From Flavobacteriaceae bacterium (GTDB lineage: Bacteria > Bacteroidota > Bacteroidia > Flavobacteriales > Flavobacteriaceae), in assembly GCA_013001365.1 (NCBI GenBank), contig JABDMQ010000341.1, positions 1-8,481 of the forward strand: a stretch of 8,481 nucleotides of DNA, written 5' to 3'. Each line of letters starts with the position of its first letter. Positions within the stretch are counted from its first letter, which is position 1. The translations under genes were made by a program, and so were the position numbers. This document shows, in pieces, positions 7,195 through 8,481 of the stretch. The notes below the pieces were generated by a model. It worked only from the letters and a program-made list of their open reading frames with translations, was not told where the DNA came from and made no database searches.

Positions 7195-7239
7195 CAAGAA
7201 CACTTCGTGTGACACGAAGAGTACTCTTGATATTTTTTT
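7195..7239 (+). terminator. Intrinsic terminator after the ABC ATPase gene
   Basis: The stem pairs 7195-7199 with 7225-7229 (CAAGA/TCTTG), 7200-7201 with 7221-7222, and 7203-7209 with 7213-7219 (CTTCGTG/CACGAAG). It has a TGA loop, one A-A mismatch and a two-base bulge. ATA and a run of seven T (7233-7239) follow three bases after the stem. Position and shape suit an intrinsic terminator ending the ogt-to-ATPase operon. The perfect 12-bp palindrome AAGAGTACTCTT (7217-7228) forms part of this structure. Confidence 0.7.
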
Positions 7240-7266
7240 GGAATTTGGAAATTCGTGGTAGATTTG
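7237..7266 (+). promoter_or_regulatory. Promoter-like sequence with no gene downstream
   Basis: TTTG (7237-7240) and TAGATTTG (7259-7266) fit the Bacteroidota -33/-7 pattern with an 18-base spacer. The spacer contains the dyad GAATTT-GG-AAATTC (7241-7254), an operator-like position. Transcription would run rightward through about 200 non-coding bases and then antisense into scoB. The TTTG is the end of the terminator T tract, so the match may be chance. Confidence 0.3.
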
Positions 7267-7467
7267 GGGCCGATTCCATAAGTAGCAGTTAATCGTCTTG
7301 GTAGTTTTAGGTCAAAAAAGGTTCGTTTAATTTGGGAGTACGAAGATGAAATAATTTTTTAATTAATCAGTTAAAAAGCACTATAAATCGATGAAATGCG
7401 TAAAATTTTAACATTTCTAACAAAATAAATAAGGTTTTACGATTTTTCCGTAATGCAATTAGGGAAT

Positions 7468-8121
7468 TTATATTGGCATTTCCGGAATATTTCCTTCAAT
7501 GAGCAGGTTACCTTCAGTAGCGCTTTTTATTTCATCTACCGAAACACCAGGAGCTCGTTCTAGGAGCTTGAATCCATTTTCAGTTACCTCTAAGACCGCA
7601 AGATTGGTCACGATCTTCTTGACACAACCAACACCTGTTAGTGGCAAGGTGCATTTTTTTAGAAGTTTGGATTCTCCTCTCTTATTGGTGTGCATCATGG
7701 CCACAATGATGTTTTCTGCAGAAGCTACAAGGTCCATGGCACCTCCCATTCCTTTTACCATCTTTCCAGGAATCTTCCAGTTAGCAATATCTCCGTTCTC
7801 TGCGACTTCCATGGCTCCAAGGATCGTTAAATCCACATGCTGTCCGCGAATCATCGAAAAGCTCATTGCAGAATCAAAAAAGCTTGCACCAGGCAATGTT
7901 GTAATCGTCTGTTTGCCAGCATTGATTATGTCTGCATCTTCTTCTCCTTCATATGGGAAAGGACCCATACCTAGGACACCGTTCTCACTTTGGAACTCCA
8001 CTTCTATATCATCTCTAACAAAATTCGCCACTAAGGTTGGGATGCCAATACCAAGATTAACATAGTATCCATCTCTTACTTCCTTAGCTATACGTTTTGC
8101 TATACCTTTCTTATCTAACAT
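7468..8121 (-). CDS. scoB: 3-oxoacid CoA-transferase subunit B
   Basis: Beta subunit of succinyl-CoA:3-ketoacid (acetoacetate) CoA-transferase, which moves CoA from succinyl-CoA to acetoacetate. The 217-residue length is normal. The catalytic glutamate sits in the family motif SENGVLGMGP, E46, near the N-terminus. The glycine-rich NLGIGIPT (22-29), the GGAMDLV stretch (125-131) and CTLPLTGVGCV (157-167) are all typical. It starts three bases after the scoA stop, so the two subunits are surely co-transcribed from a promoter beyond the right edge. Substrate choice between succinyl-CoA and acetyl-CoA donors cannot be fully settled from sequence, but the fit is to ScoB/OXCT. The long plus-strand frame over it is a shadow. 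Confidence 0.95.
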   Translation of the reverse strand: MLDKKGIAKRIAKEVRDGYYVNLGIGIPTLVANFVRDDIEVEFQSENGVLGMGPFPYEGEEDADIINAGKQTITTLPGASFFDSAMSFSMIRGQHVDLTILGAMEVAENGDIANWKIPGKMVKGMGGAMDLVASAENIIVAMMHTNKRGESKLLKKCTLPLTGVGCVKKIVTNLAVLEVTENGFKLLERAPGVSVDEIKSATEGNLLIEGNIPEMPI

Positions 8122-8124
8122 AGA

Positions 8125-8481
8125 TCAACTTCTCTGCCTTATGGTTCTTTGTTCTATTCTCTTTTCATAATGTGCACCCTGTAAAATGCGCTGTACGAAA
8201 ATTCCAGGTATATGAATTTGATTTGGGTCCAAACTTCCAACAGGAACTAATTCTTCAACTTCAGCCACTGTTATCTTTGCTGCACCACACATGTTCGGGT
8301 TGAAGTTTCTGGCCGTACCCTTGAATATCAAATTACCTGCGGCATCACCCTTCCAGGCTTTTACAAAAGCGAAATCGGCCTTGAAAGCATGTTCCAGCAC
8401 ATACATCTTTCCATCAAAATCCCTGGTTTCTTTTCCTTCAGCTACTTCAGTTCCAAAGCCTGCCGGGGTGTAAACAGCAGG
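8125..8481 (-). CDS. scoA: 3-oxoacid CoA-transferase subunit A, C-terminal part (cut by window edge)
   Basis: Alpha subunit partner of ScoB. The last 118 codons are visible; the frame is already open at the window end, and the true start lies outside (the family is about 230-235 residues). The visible part begins with TPAGFGTEVAEGKETRDFDG, followed by the typical VLEHAFKADFAFVKAWKGD, the GNLIFKGTARNFNPNM segment and a C-terminal region with VPVGSLDPNQIHIPGIFVQR. An internal ATG at 8406 is not the start, because conserved sequence continues upstream of it. Three bases separate its TGA from the scoB ATG. Confidence 0.94.
   Translation of the reverse strand, partial: PAVYTPAGFGTEVAEGKETRDFDGKMYVLEHAFKADFAFVKAWKGDAAGNLIFKGTARNFNPNMCGAAKITVAEVEELVPVGSLDPNQIHIPGIFVQRILQGAHYEKRIEQRTIRQRS

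Larger units (their letters stand above)
7172..7467. other. Gene-free convergent gap rich in dyads
   Basis: This 296-base, AT-rich stretch separates the stop of the ABC ATPase gene from the stop of scoB. I see no credible reading frame on either strand. It contains the ATPase terminator (7195-7239), a GAATTT-GG-AAATTC dyad (7241-7254), a promoter-like pair (7237-7266) and the palindrome TAAAATTTTA (7401-7410). A loose stem pairs CGTAAAA (7399-7405) with TTTTACG (7435-7441), followed by ATTTTT. The last may be a weak terminator for plus-strand transcripts. No clear terminator for scoB is visible. Confidence 0.5.

Noticed and set aside
3019..7399. The 13-mer ATCGATGAAATGC occurs twice, at 3019-3031 and 7387-7399
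   Set aside because: About one repeated 13-mer is expected by chance in a window of this size, and the flanks do not match.
7437..7453. Stem TTACG/CGTAA as the scoB terminator
   Set aside because: Five base pairs with a seven-base loop and no clear T run on the minus strand; not distinguishable from chance.
7499..8065. A 188-codon plus-strand frame over scoB
   Set aside because: scoB on the minus strand is unmistakable; the plus-strand frame is a low-stop shadow with an atypical serine/threonine-rich product.

Overview
The window looks like ordinary chromosome from a member of the Flavobacteriia (Bacteroidota). The DNA is AT-rich. Starts have A-rich or pyrimidine leaders rather than Shine-Dalgarno sequences. 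The best promoter candidates fit the TTG / TAnnTTTG pattern of that phylum, and the proteins (EI24, short CNNM, fused DppD-DppF type ATPase, small secreted protein with a LIWQKVY motif) look flavobacterial. The species cannot be named from the sequence. There is no rRNA, tRNA, CRISPR array, transposase, integrase or phage gene.

Layout. The left edge (1-320, minus) holds the first 106 codons of a MATE efflux transporter. Across a 118-bp divergent gap with an exact 11-bp inverted repeat, an EI24/CysZ-like membrane protein (439-1212) starts on the plus strand. It is followed by a CNNM/CBS membrane protein (1295-2371) with its own good promoter. A strong hairpin at 2378-2404 separates this from a convergent small secreted protein (2434-2946, minus).

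From 3072 to 7171 four plus-strand genes lie close together: ogt (alkylguanine-DNA methyltransferase), a membrane-anchored SxxK serine hydrolase, a DEDDy 3'-5' exonuclease whose ATG overlaps the hydrolase stop, and a fused two-domain peptide-type ABC ATPase. Spacings are 31 bp, a 4-bp overlap and 41 bp, which suggests one operon. It ends in a bulged hairpin plus T tract at 7195-7239.

A 296-bp gap then has no gene, but it holds several dyads and a promoter-like sequence with no reading frame behind it. The right edge carries scoB (7468-8121) and the 3' part of scoA (8125-8481), both minus: the two subunits of a 3-oxoacid CoA-transferase.

How the genes fit together. scoA/scoB form one enzyme for ketone-body or acetoacetate use. 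In the central cluster, ogt and the exonuclease are both DNA-maintenance proteins, and Ogt ends in a sliding-clamp-like peptide. The hydrolase and the ABC ATPase have no obvious link to that job beyond co-transcription. I see no convincing undescribed multi-gene system. The items most worth checking are the Ogt C-terminal tail, the overlapping hydrolase-exonuclease pair, and the dyad-rich gap at 7172-7467.
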